A stretch of DNA of 23,421 nucleotides from Caldifarciminota bacterium UBA3073. GTDB taxonomy: Bacteria; Hydrothermota; UBA3073. The position numbers were made by a program, and so were the translations under genes. This document shows, piece by piece, positions 1-6,803 of this stretch (position 1 is the stretch's first letter; every line of letters starts with the position of its first letter). The notes below the pieces were generated by a model that did not search any database, had not been told where the DNA came from, and saw only the letters and a program-made list of their open reading frames with translations. The DNA is taken from contig DFBT01000061.1 of NCBI GenBank assembly GCA_002366725.1, forward strand, positions 1 to 23,421. The letters are read 5' to 3'.

Positions 1-333
1 CAAAGCGTTGACCAAAAGACTCTGGATCTAACCAATTGGTTGGAATATTTTGTTGAGGGTGTAAACATAAGTATCGATGCAGTAAAGGGAAGGATTATAA
101 GATTGAGTAGCGAAAGATTGAGAAAAACAAAAAGAGGACAAATTGCTTTAACTGAAAGACAGATGAGGATTGTAGAACATATTAACTTGCACGGTAAAAT
201 AACTAATAGAGAAGTAAGGAAAATGTTCAAACTTTCAAATCGAGCGGCATTGGATGAAATAAATAAACTTGTAGAATCACAGGTATTGAAATCCAAGGGT
301 AAGGGAAGGAACGTACACTATGTGTTGGAATAA
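1..333 (+). CDS. Fic family protein, C-terminal fragment (cut by window edge)
   Basis: The reading frame is open from base 1 with no stop, so the gene starts upstream and only about 110 residues are visible; the TTG at 40 is unlikely to be the true start. The opening LDLTNWLEYFVEG resembles the segment after the catalytic core of Fic/DOC (AMP-transferase) proteins, where 'DLTPWLEYF.EG' is typical. Residues after about 50 form a winged helix (LTERQMRIVEHI ... ITNREVRKMF ... GKGRNVHYVLE), the usual C-terminal DNA-binding tail of Fic-wHTH proteins. The catalytic HPFxxGNGR motif is outside the window, so activity cannot be judged. Such genes are often found between hsdM and hsdS in type I restriction loci, which fits the downstream genes. 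A less likely alternative is the tail of an AlbA/RecG-like wHTH protein. Confidence 0.72.
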   Translation, partial: QSVDQKTLDLTNWLEYFVEGVNISIDAVKGRIIRLSSERLRKTKRGQIALTERQMRIVEHINLHGKITNREVRKMFKLSNRAALDEINKLVESQVLKSKGKGRNVHYVLE

Positions 334-336
334 GTC

Positions 337-372
337 TTCACGATTAACTTCACAATTAGGTTCACGATTGTG
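337..372. repeat. Three tandem 12-bp repeats (TTCACGATTAAC type)
   Basis: Directly after the Fic stop codon come TTCACGATTAAC, TTCACAATTAGG and TTCACGATTGTG, three head-to-tail 12-bp units with few differences. The unit length is a multiple of three and it stays in the Fic reading frame beyond the stop. It could be a decayed repeat tail of the protein or a simple tandem duplication. No role is evident. Confidence 0.7.
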
Positions 373-448
373 TTTTCATTTTGGATGTTTTCTGTATGCA
401 CTAATTGCGTTCCTTTATTCCAAATCATTGTGTGGGGTATAGCCTCCT

Positions 449-526
449 GTCATTGCGAGGCATGTCCCGAGCCGAAGCCCCGAACGAAGTGAGGGGACAA
501 GCGAGGGAACTGCCGAAGCAATCTCA
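449..526. repeat. Dispersed palindromic repeat (GATTGC...CGCAATGAC family)
   Basis: The ends are GTCATTGCGAGG on the left and CGAAGCAATCTCA on the right, an imperfect inverted repeat. The same end sequences (GATTGC ... TCGCAATGAC) recur at 3069-3124 and in doubled form at 3472-3543. The inside is GC-rich (CGAAGCCCCGAACGAAG), unlike the AT-rich surroundings. It occupies most of the gap between the Fic fragment and the first ORF6N gene; the rest of 373-569 shows no gene or clear promoter. Confidence 0.65.
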
Positions 527-569
527 TCCTCAACAAGGTTATAAATTGTGACCCTAAAGGAGTTAAATT

Positions 570-1106
570 ATGGAAGAACCGATTCCTCAAGAAACCATTG
601 AACGAAGGATCTTTTTAATAAGGGGATATAAAGTTATGATAGACAGGGACCTTGCTGAATTGTATGGAGTTGAGACAAAGTATTTAAACAGACAAGTAAA
701 GCGCAATATTCTGAGGTTCCCAGAGGAATTCATGTTCAAACTAACTAGGGAGGAAAAAAATGAACTGGTGACAATTTGTCACCGGTTCGGGACAATGAAA
801 CATTCAAGTACTTTGCCATACGCATTTACAGAACATGGCGTGGCAATGCTTGCGAGTGTCTTAAAAAGTGAAAGAGCGATAAAAATAAGCATCATTATTA
901 TCAAAACATTTGTTAAATTACGCGAAATCATATCTACTCATAAAGAGCTTGCATATAAATTAGGTGAACTTGAAAGAAAAATAGAAAAACATGACGAGGA
1001 GATAAAGGCGATCTTTGAGGCAATCCGTCAACTTATGGCACCGCCTGCAAAATCGCAAAGGAGAATTGGATTTTATAAAGAAAAAAATAATGCAAAAGCG
1101 AAGTAA
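570..1106 (+). CDS. ORF6N domain-containing DNA-binding protein
   Basis: This 178-residue protein matches the ORF6N domain (found in phage antirepressor-like and accessory bacterial proteins). Seen: RRIFLIRGYKVMIDRDLAELYGVETKYLNRQVKRN (about residues 12-46, split here by inspection of RDLAELYGV and LNRQVKRN), then FPEEFMFKL and LPYAFTEHGVAMLASVL (about 90-108), followed by a charged helical C-terminus likely to form a coiled coil (about 125-160). The start ATG has an AAGGAG about 7 nt upstream. The protein is presumed cytoplasmic and DNA binding; its function in restriction loci is not established. It is paralogous to the gene at 1359. A near-perfect hairpin lies inside the coding sequence at 762-788. 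Confidence 0.85.
   Translation: MEEPIPQETIERRIFLIRGYKVMIDRDLAELYGVETKYLNRQVKRNILRFPEEFMFKLTREEKNELVTICHRFGTMKHSSTLPYAFTEHGVAMLASVLKSERAIKISIIIIKTFVKLREIISTHKELAYKLGELERKIEKHDEEIKAIFEAIRQLMAPPAKSQRRIGFYKEKNNAKAK
762..788. other. 12-bp stem / 3-nt loop hairpin inside ORF6N gene
   Basis: Arms GAACTGGTGACA and TGTCACCGGTTC flank the loop ATT. Eleven pairs are Watson-Crick and one is T-G (wobble in RNA). The 27 bases are exactly nine codons, encoding ELVTICHRF. A hairpin of the same size is at 1487-1513 in the paralogue. Confidence 0.8.
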
Positions 1107-1137
1107 GATTAAAAAAACAAAGTTGGCAATAATGTAA

Positions 1138-1335
1138 AAACAAAGGCAGAGGAAAGCAATTGAGTATGTAAAAGAACACAGTAAAATAACAAACAGGGAG
1201 CACAGAGAATTGTGCAAAGTAGGCTGGGATACAGCTCATAGAGATTTGCAGATGTTGGTGAATAGAAAAATTCTTAAACGCGAGGGTTTAGGAAGGTCTA
1301 CTTATTATCGGATGATTATCGGACGATTAAACTAA
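1138..1335 (+). pseudogene. Winged-helix C-terminal remnant (Fic/AlbA-type tail)
   Basis: This frame is open from just after a TAA at 1135-1137 to the TAA at 1333-1335, with no ATG/GTG/TTG start near its beginning. It reads KQRQRKAIEYVKEHSKIT, then NREHRELCKVGWDTAHRDLQ and MLVNRKILKREGLGRSTYYR, a winged helix very like the tail of the Fic fragment at the window start (shared ITNRE and GxGRxxxYY pattern). The rest of the parent gene is absent, so I read it as a leftover of an older accessory gene between the two ORF6N genes. Its 3' end has an 11-bp direct repeat (ATTATCGGATG at 1304 and ATTATCGGACG at 1315). Translation from an unusual start such as ATT cannot be excluded. Confidence 0.6.
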
Positions 1336-1358
1336 GAAGATGAAAAGAGAAAAAGGTT

Positions 1359-1802
1359 ATGTTAGATAGAGATTTAGCTGAACTCTATGGCGTTCCCACT
1401 AAAAGATTGAATGAGCAAGTTAAAAGGAATAAGAAGCGATTTCCTAAAGATTTCATGTTTCAATTGAACAAAGAAGAATTTGACATCTTGAAGTCGCATT
1501 TTGCGACTTCAAGTTGGGTAGGAGTGAGAAAACTACCTAATGCATTTACTGAAAATGGTGTGGCAATGCTTTCAAGTGTATTAAATAGTGATACTGCTAT
1601 ACAAGTAAATATACAAATTATGCGTGTGTTTAATAAGATGCGCGAGATGGCTATTGGATATGCAGAATTAAAAAGAAGAATAGATCAATTAGAGGAGAGA
1701 TATGACAAACATTTCAAGATAATTTTTGACGCTATCAAAAAGCTCATATCACCCCCCAAGAAACCAATAAAAAAAATCGGATTTTTATCAGAAAGAAAAT
1801 AA
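1359..1802 (+). CDS. ORF6N domain-containing protein, short at the N terminus
   Basis: The protein has 147 residues. It begins directly at MLDRDLAELYGVPTKRL, whereas the paralogue at 570 has 22 residues before this point, including the RRIFLIRGYK strand. An in-frame TGA at 1341-1343 prevents extension, so the first beta strand of the ORF6N domain is missing or reduced. It retains NEQVKRN, FPKDFMFQL, LPNAFTENGVAMLSSVL, and a charged helical tail ending in a 'SPPKKPIKKIGF' motif seen in both copies. The stop codon overlaps the hsdS start by one base (TAATG), suggesting translational coupling with the specificity subunit. It may be a functional short form or a degenerating duplicate. Confidence 0.8.
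   Translation: MLDRDLAELYGVPTKRLNEQVKRNKKRFPKDFMFQLNKEEFDILKSHFATSSWVGVRKLPNAFTENGVAMLSSVLNSDTAIQVNIQIMRVFNKMREMAIGYAELKRRIDQLEERYDKHFKIIFDAIKKLISPPKKPIKKIGFLSERK
1487..1513. other. Perfect 12-bp stem / 3-nt loop hairpin inside second ORF6N gene
   Basis: Arms CTTGAAGTCGCA and TGCGACTTCAAG are perfectly complementary around the loop TTT. The codons spanned read ILKSHFATSS. Relative to the conserved MxDRDLAEL motif the hairpin starts only 2 nt away from that in the paralogue (128 versus 126 nt), but the arm sequence differs and it is read in another frame. Confidence 0.85.
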
Positions 1803-3070
1803 TGAAGGCAAAAAACAATTATAGGGAAACAGAGACTGGAAAAATTCCACAAAGGTGGGATGTAGTGAGAGTGGCTGATTTATTTAAAGTTGAGACAGGA
1901 ACCACTCCTTCAACCAAGAAAGACGAATATTGGAAGGAAGGCTTCATAAATTGGATAACTCCCACTGATTTAAGCGGGCTGAAGGGAAAGATTTATATAC
2001 AAAAAAGTGAAAGGAAGATAACAGAAAAAGCACTTAAACAAGTTGGATTGACTTTGTTGCCAAAACATTCTCTAATACTCTCGACTAGAGCTCCCGTTGG
2101 ATATATAGCTATTCTTTTAGATAACGCTACCTTTAATCAAGGTTGTAAAGGCCTTATTCCCAAAAACTTCACAACAATATATCCTGAATTTTATTGCTAC
2201 TATTTGGACAATAAAAAGCATAACCTTAAAATGTTAAGTGCAGGTAGCACTTTTAAGGAACTGTCTAAAGAGAGAATAGAGAATTTTAAAATCCTCTTCC
2301 CCCCTCTCCCCGAGCAGCAAAAGATTGCGGAGGTTTTGAGCACGGTGGATGAGGCGATTGAGAAGATTGAGCAAGCAATAGAAAAGAGCGAGAGAGTTAA
2401 AAAAGGATTGATGCAGGAACTTCTGACTAAAGGGATAGGACATAAGGAATTTAAGGATACCGAAATTGGCAGAATACCTAAGGAATGGGGGGTCGTGAAA
2501 TTAGGTGAAATTGGCGCGCTACAGTATGGATTTACAGCATCGAGTGAAAAGACGGACACAGGCATTAAATTTTTAAGAATTACTGATATAAAAGAAGATG
2601 GATCTATAGGTTGGGATGAAGTTCCGTATTGCACAATAAACGATAGTGGTTTTAAAAAATATAAATTAAATGAAAGTAACATTTTGTTTGCAAGAATAGG
2701 CTCTACTACTGGAAAAACCTGTTACGTTGGCAGAGACATTAAAGGAGTGTTTGCGTCATATTTGATAAGACTTCTACCCACAAAAAATATAAATACAAAA
2801 TTTTTATATTTCTTCACACAGTCTTCGATCTACTGGGCTCAAGTTAACAGAAGGAAAGAAGGACAGTTAAAAAAGGGGCTAAATGCTGCAGTTCTATCGC
2901 AGTTGGAAATTCCACTTCCTCAACTTTTAGAACAACAGAAAATTGCAGAAATTCTTGATACTGTGGATAAACGGCTGGGATTATTGAAAGATAAAAAGCA
3001 AAAATTTGAAAGGATAAAAAAGGGATTGATGAATGATTTGTTAACGGGGAAAAGAAGGGTGAAAGTATGA
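1802..3070 (+). CDS. hsdS: Type I restriction-modification specificity subunit HsdS
   Basis: HsdS chooses the DNA target for the type I methyltransferase/restriction complex. The 422-residue protein shows the family's two-fold layout: TRD1 opening with ETGKIPQRWDVVRV (about 10-24), a central conserved region LPEQQKIAEVLSTVDEAIEK with coiled-coil helix (about 164-205), TRD2 opening with DTEIGRIPKEWGVVKLG (about 219-236), and a distal LEQQKIAEILDTVDKR helix (about 377-392) followed by KGLMNDLLTGK. Both target recognition domains appear complete. The start overlaps the ORF6N stop by one base. The stop TGA is formed right at the edge of a palindromic repeat (3069-3124). No hsdM is in the window, though HsdS needs it, so it is inferred to lie upstream. 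Confidence 0.95.
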   Translation: MKAKNNYRETETGKIPQRWDVVRVADLFKVETGTTPSTKKDEYWKEGFINWITPTDLSGLKGKIYIQKSERKITEKALKQVGLTLLPKHSLILSTRAPVGYIAILLDNATFNQGCKGLIPKNFTTIYPEFYCYYLDNKKHNLKMLSAGSTFKELSKERIENFKILFPPLPEQQKIAEVLSTVDEAIEKIEQAIEKSERVKKGLMQELLTKGIGHKEFKDTEIGRIPKEWGVVKLGEIGALQYGFTASSEKTDTGIKFLRITDIKEDGSIGWDEVPYCTINDSGFKKYKLNESNILFARIGSTTGKTCYVGRDIKGVFASYLIRLLPTKNINTKFLYFFTQSSIYWAQVNRRKEGQLKKGLNAAVLSQLEIPLPQLLEQQKIAEILDTVDKRLGLLKDKKQKFERIKKGLMNDLLTGKRRVKV

Positions 3071-3124
3071 GATTGCCACGCTCCCGTCTATACAGATCCT
3101 GTGGATTGGTCGCTCGCAATGACG
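3069..3124. repeat. Palindromic repeat copy between hsdS and hsdR
   Basis: GAGATTGCCACG at the left and CGCTCGCAATGACGG at the right match the ends of the copies at 449-526 and 3472-3543. The interior (TATACAGATCC ... GGATTGGTC) resembles the TCCATACGGATCC ... GGATTGGGC repeat at 8827-8850, as if composed of two families. The element fills nearly all of the hsdS-hsdR gap, overlaps the hsdS stop codon, and ends just before the hsdR ribosome binding site (GGAAAGGA). Confidence 0.75.
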
Positions 3125-3137
3125 GAAAGGAAACACA

Positions 3138-6100
3138 ATGAAATTCACTGAAAAATCAATCGTTGAAGACCATATAGTCCAGCAGTTACAGGCTAAGGGC
3201 TGGCAGTTTGTGCCTGCTGATGAGCTGGAACGTGAGGGTTTTGAAGAACCTCTTCTGATACCGAACCTCATCAGGGCAATACAGCGGATAAATAAAGGAC
3301 TTGATGTTGGCGATGAGGAGATAAATAAGGTTTTGAATGAGTTGAAACTGACGGTCGGTGGAATTGAGGGAGCAAAGCGAATCTTGAATTTTTATAAGTT
3401 TGGTGTCCCGATAAAGTTTGAAAAGGAACGGGTGGTAAAGTATGTGCAACTTTTTGACTATGGAAAGGATGGGATTGCCACGCCTTCGGCTCGCAATGAC
3501 ATCGTTGGAGAGGAGATTGCTTCGCATAAGCTCGCGATGACAGGGAATAATGAATTTATTGTAAGCCGACAGGTTTATTATAACGGCAAGGATAAGATCA
3601 GGACCGACATAATGCTCTATATCAATGGTATCCCCCTGGTTAATATTGAATGCAAAAATCCTACAGAAATCGGCGTGAGCTGGTATGATGCCTATAGACA
3701 GATAAAAGATTATGAAAATACTGTCCCGGAACTATATAAGTATGTGCAGATTGGTATCGCCGCCGAAAGTAAAGCAAAATATTTCCCGGTAGTTCCCTGG
3801 CAGGATACAGTGTATACGGGTGAATGGAGAGAAAATTCCAAAAATTCTATCGAGTCTTTGATTGAAATGCTTTCAAAAGAGAAATTGCTTGATATAATTA
3901 AGAATTACCTCTTCTTCCGAATTGAATTTGGAAATGCAGAAAAAGTTATCACAAGATATATGCAGTATCGAGCAGCTAACAAGATGGTAGACAGGGTTAT
4001 CAGAAATCTCTGTGGCGAAGGGAAAAAGAATAAAGGTCTGGTGTGGCACTGGCAGGGGAGTGGAAAGACTCTGACAATGATATTTGCGGCTAATAAGTTA
4101 TATTACCTAAATGAAATGGAGAACCCGACGATATTTTTTATTGTCGACAGATTAGAACTGAAAGAACAGCTTTCTGATGAATTTTATTCAATGGACATCC
4201 TGAAACCTGAGGTTATCGGGTCAGCTAATGAACTTAAAGAAGTATTAAGCTACGACGATTACAGAGGTAAAAGAGGTGTATTCATCACCCTAATCCATAA
4301 ATTCAGGCCTGACGAGCTCAGCGATTTACAGAAAGAATTAGAAAGGGTATCCGAGAACAAGCAAACCATAATGAACCGAAGAAATGTTATTGCCTTTGTA
4401 GATGAAGGACACAGAAGCCAGTATGGCATCCTCGCCGCACAGATGAAAGCAATACTCAAAAATTCATTCTTCTTCGCCCTCACTGGAACCCCAATATCAA
4501 AGCCAAAATATGGTAGGGACACTTATCTTGAATTCAGCTATCCCGAGGAAGAGGAACTTTACCTTGATAGATACTTTATAGTAGATTCGATAAGAGATGG
4601 GTTTACAGTTAAGATTGTATACCAGCCGAGACTTGAGGAACTCCACCTGAAGAAAGATATGCTGGATACTTTCCTCGAAGTCGAACTGGAAGAAATCCCA
4701 GAGAACCTCAGGGATGAGGTCGAGGAAAAGATAAAAGAAAGATTGAATACAATAAATGTTATCCTGGAAGATGATAGGCGTGTCAACACAATCGCAGAAG
4801 ACATAGCTAATCACTTTAAGGAAAATGTGGACGGCAAATTCAAAGCGCTCGTCGTCGCAGCAAGCAGAACAGCATGTGTCAAGTATAAGAAGGCACTCGA
4901 TAAACACCTCCCTTCCGAATACTCTGAAGTGGTTATGACATCAGAAAGAGATGATAAGGAAATAATATATGGCTATGTAAAAGAGGCAAGAGAAAGGTAT
5001 GGTGGAGAGGAGTACAAAAGCATGCTTAAAAAGATAATCGAGAAATTTAGAGAGGACGATTATCCCAGAATTCTAATTGTAACCGATATGCTTTTAACTG
5101 GTTTCGATGCGCCGATACTACAATATATGTATCTTGATAAGCCCCTTAAGGAGCACAGACTACTCCAGGCTATAGCACGAACTAACAGACCTTACAAAGA
5201 CTTGAAAGAAGCAGGTGTTGTAATCGACTATGTTGGAGTACTCAAAGAATTCAAACGCGCACTTGAGATGTACAGCACTGAAGATATCGAATATGTCCTC
5301 TCAGATTTCGACTATTTACGAGAAGAGTTTGAAAATCTAATCAAGGATTTTGAGTACATCTTCGGAGAATTACTCTTAAACTATGAAAGAGAAACCCTTT
5401 TGAAGACAATCGAGATAATAACATCAGAGGAAAAGAAGGAAGAGGAATTTATTCAAAAATACAGAAAACTAAGAAAACTCTTCGAACTACTCGGTCCAGA
5501 TGAAATTAAACTGCGATATTTTGAAATCTATAAATGGTTATCGTCAATATTTACCTATTATATGAAGGTAGTCAATCGGAAACCAGGTATTAATGCCTAC
5601 ATTCAGAAATATTACGACAAAACCTTAAAATACATACACCGGACCACAGAAGTTGAGAAGTTGGAGAAAGAACTCCCGATAATCAGTTTTGACGAGGATT
5701 ATTTGAGGAAATTAGAAGAGAAAGTTAAAAGCAAAAAAGAAAAGGCAGCTAATATTTTATTTACTCTACAGCGGCTTGTGCTGGTTGATCGACATAGAAA
5801 CCCTATATATGAATCTGTCTCTGAAAGAGTTGAAAAGATGCTGGAATTATGGCGGCAAAAGACAAAGGATTATGAACTATTGTATACCGAGGGGGTTAAG
5901 ATATTAAGTGAATTGAATTCTCTTACTGAGAGACAAAGAAACCTTGGACTTTCTGACCTTGAACATGCAGCCCTCCTTATTCTCGAGAAGAAATTTGGGA
6001 GCGATGAAGCATTGATAAACGATATAAAAGAATTAAACAAAAATTTGCAGGAGTCAATGTTCCCAGGGTGGCCTACACAGGTAACCATAAGAAAATCAAT

Positions 6101-6218
6101 CGAGCGAAAGGTGCGAAGGTTTGTTAGAGGATTCAGAACCAAATACAACCTTAGTCTTACGGATATAGATTTATTACACAAAAAACTTATTGATAGTGTT
6201 GTAAATTATGGTTCTTAA
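3138..6218 (+). CDS. hsdR: Type I restriction endonuclease subunit HsdR
   Basis: This 1026-residue subunit provides ATP-driven translocation and DNA cleavage in the type I complex. The N-terminal PD-(D/E)xK nuclease shows D157 (IRTDIML) and E171-x-K173 (NIECKNP). The helicase motor shows Walker A QGSGKT (306-311), DEGH (422-425), TGTP (449-452), and a motif VI-like QAIARTNRPY near 676-685. The C terminus is helical and charged, as expected for the region contacting HsdM. Length is normal for the family. Residues about 112-135 (TPSARNDIVGEEIASHKLAM within them) are encoded by a palindromic repeat inserted exactly in frame just before the nuclease motifs, between the conserved LFDY and NNEF segments. 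All key motifs are intact, so it is probably active. The last 11 bases overlap the next gene. Confidence 0.97.
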   Translation: MKFTEKSIVEDHIVQQLQAKGWQFVPADELEREGFEEPLLIPNLIRAIQRINKGLDVGDEEINKVLNELKLTVGGIEGAKRILNFYKFGVPIKFEKERVVKYVQLFDYGKDGIATPSARNDIVGEEIASHKLAMTGNNEFIVSRQVYYNGKDKIRTDIMLYINGIPLVNIECKNPTEIGVSWYDAYRQIKDYENTVPELYKYVQIGIAAESKAKYFPVVPWQDTVYTGEWRENSKNSIESLIEMLSKEKLLDIIKNYLFFRIEFGNAEKVITRYMQYRAANKMVDRVIRNLCGEGKKNKGLVWHWQGSGKTLTMIFAANKLYYLNEMENPTIFFIVDRLELKEQLSDEFYSMDILKPEVIGSANELKEVLSYDDYRGKRGVFITLIHKFRPDELSDLQKELERVSENKQTIMNRRNVIAFVDEGHRSQYGILAAQMKAILKNSFFFALTGTPISKPKYGRDTYLEFSYPEEEELYLDRYFIVDSIRDGFTVKIVYQPRLEELHLKKDMLDTFLEVELEEIPENLRDEVEEKIKERLNTINVILEDDRRVNTIAEDIANHFKENVDGKFKALVVAASRTACVKYKKALDKHLPSEYSEVVMTSERDDKEIIYGYVKEARERYGGEEYKSMLKKIIEKFREDDYPRILIVTDMLLTGFDAPILQYMYLDKPLKEHRLLQAIARTNRPYKDLKEAGVVIDYVGVLKEFKRALEMYSTEDIEYVLSDFDYLREEFENLIKDFEYIFGELLLNYERETLLKTIEIITSEEKKEEEFIQKYRKLRKLFELLGPDEIKLRYFEIYKWLSSIFTYYMKVVNRKPGINAYIQKYYDKTLKYIHRTTEVEKLEKELPIISFDEDYLRKLEEKVKSKKEKAANILFTLQRLVLVDRHRNPIYESVSERVEKMLELWRQKTKDYELLYTEGVKILSELNSLTERQRNLGLSDLEHAALLILEKKFGSDEALINDIKELNKNLQESMFPGWPTQVTIRKSIERKVRRFVRGFRTKYNLSLTDIDLLHKKLIDSVVNYGS
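3472..3543. repeat. In-frame doubled palindromic repeat inside hsdR
   Basis: Two diverged units follow each other: GATTGCCACGCCTTCGGC..TCGCAATGACA (3473-3501) and GATTGCTTCGCATAAGC..TCGCGATGACA (3515-3542). Their ends match the intergenic copies at 449-526 and 3069-3124. The 72-bp span is 24 codons, so the hsdR frame is kept. Confidence 0.8.
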
Positions 6219-6762
6219 AGATATGGAGTACAAAGTTAAATACAGAAATATAAAATATCCGAGACTTGAATTCAAGACGGGAAGGCTGGAACTTATCCTT
6301 CCGTTTGGAAAAAATCCGACAGAATTAATTGAGAGACACAGTAGATGGATAAACAAAAAGCAAAAATTCATTACGGATTGCTTGAAAGACGCCAAAGATA
6401 AAGAAATTTTCGAGAGGGACAAAAAGGACTTCAAGATTCTTGTGAATACCTATATTAAAGACCTCTCAAACACCTTAGGGGTCAATACAAACAAAATATT
6501 TTTCAGAAAGATGCGCACAAAATGGGCAAGCTGCAGCTCCAAAAGAAATCTAACGATTAATACTTTGATGAAATTTCTTCCCGAATATCTAATAGAGTAT
6601 ATAATCTATCACGAACTCGTTCATTTAATCGAAAAACGACACAACGATAGATTCTGGGAACTTATTTCAAAGAGATTCAAAAACCATCAGAAACTTGAAA
6701 CCTCCCTCTTTCATTACTGGTTTTTACTTAATTCTTTGGAAAGAATTAAGAAGCACGCTTAA
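6208..6762 (+). CDS. YgjP-like (M48-type, DUF45) metallopeptidase domain protein
   Basis: This 184-residue protein has the YgjP/WLM-like zinc metallopeptidase signature: KWASCSSKRNLTIN (about 105-118), then YHELVHLIEKRHNDRFW with H135-E-x-x-H139 and a third probable ligand H145. This arrangement (RWGSCS..., then HExxH...H) is typical of the family, and the N-terminal strand region LELILPFGKNPTELIERH also fits. It overlaps hsdR by 11 bases (ATG at 6208), so it is likely co-translated. YgjP-type genes often accompany type I restriction systems, but their role there is not known; processing or turnover of the restriction subunit is only a guess. Confidence 0.9.
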   Translation: MVLKDMEYKVKYRNIKYPRLEFKTGRLELILPFGKNPTELIERHSRWINKKQKFITDCLKDAKDKEIFERDKKDFKILVNTYIKDLSNTLGVNTNKIFFRKMRTKWASCSSKRNLTINTLMKFLPEYLIEYIIYHELVHLIEKRHNDRFWELISKRFKNHQKLETSLFHYWFLLNSLERIKKHA

Positions 6763-6803
6763 ACGGGAAGCTAAAAAGTATGTGCGGAAGGGAGGAAAGA
6801 GTA

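Noticed and set aside
6780..6803. Earlier ATG for the aspartic protease
   Set aside because: It would put eight charged residues before the signal peptide, and the GGAGG site is placed for the ATG at 6804.
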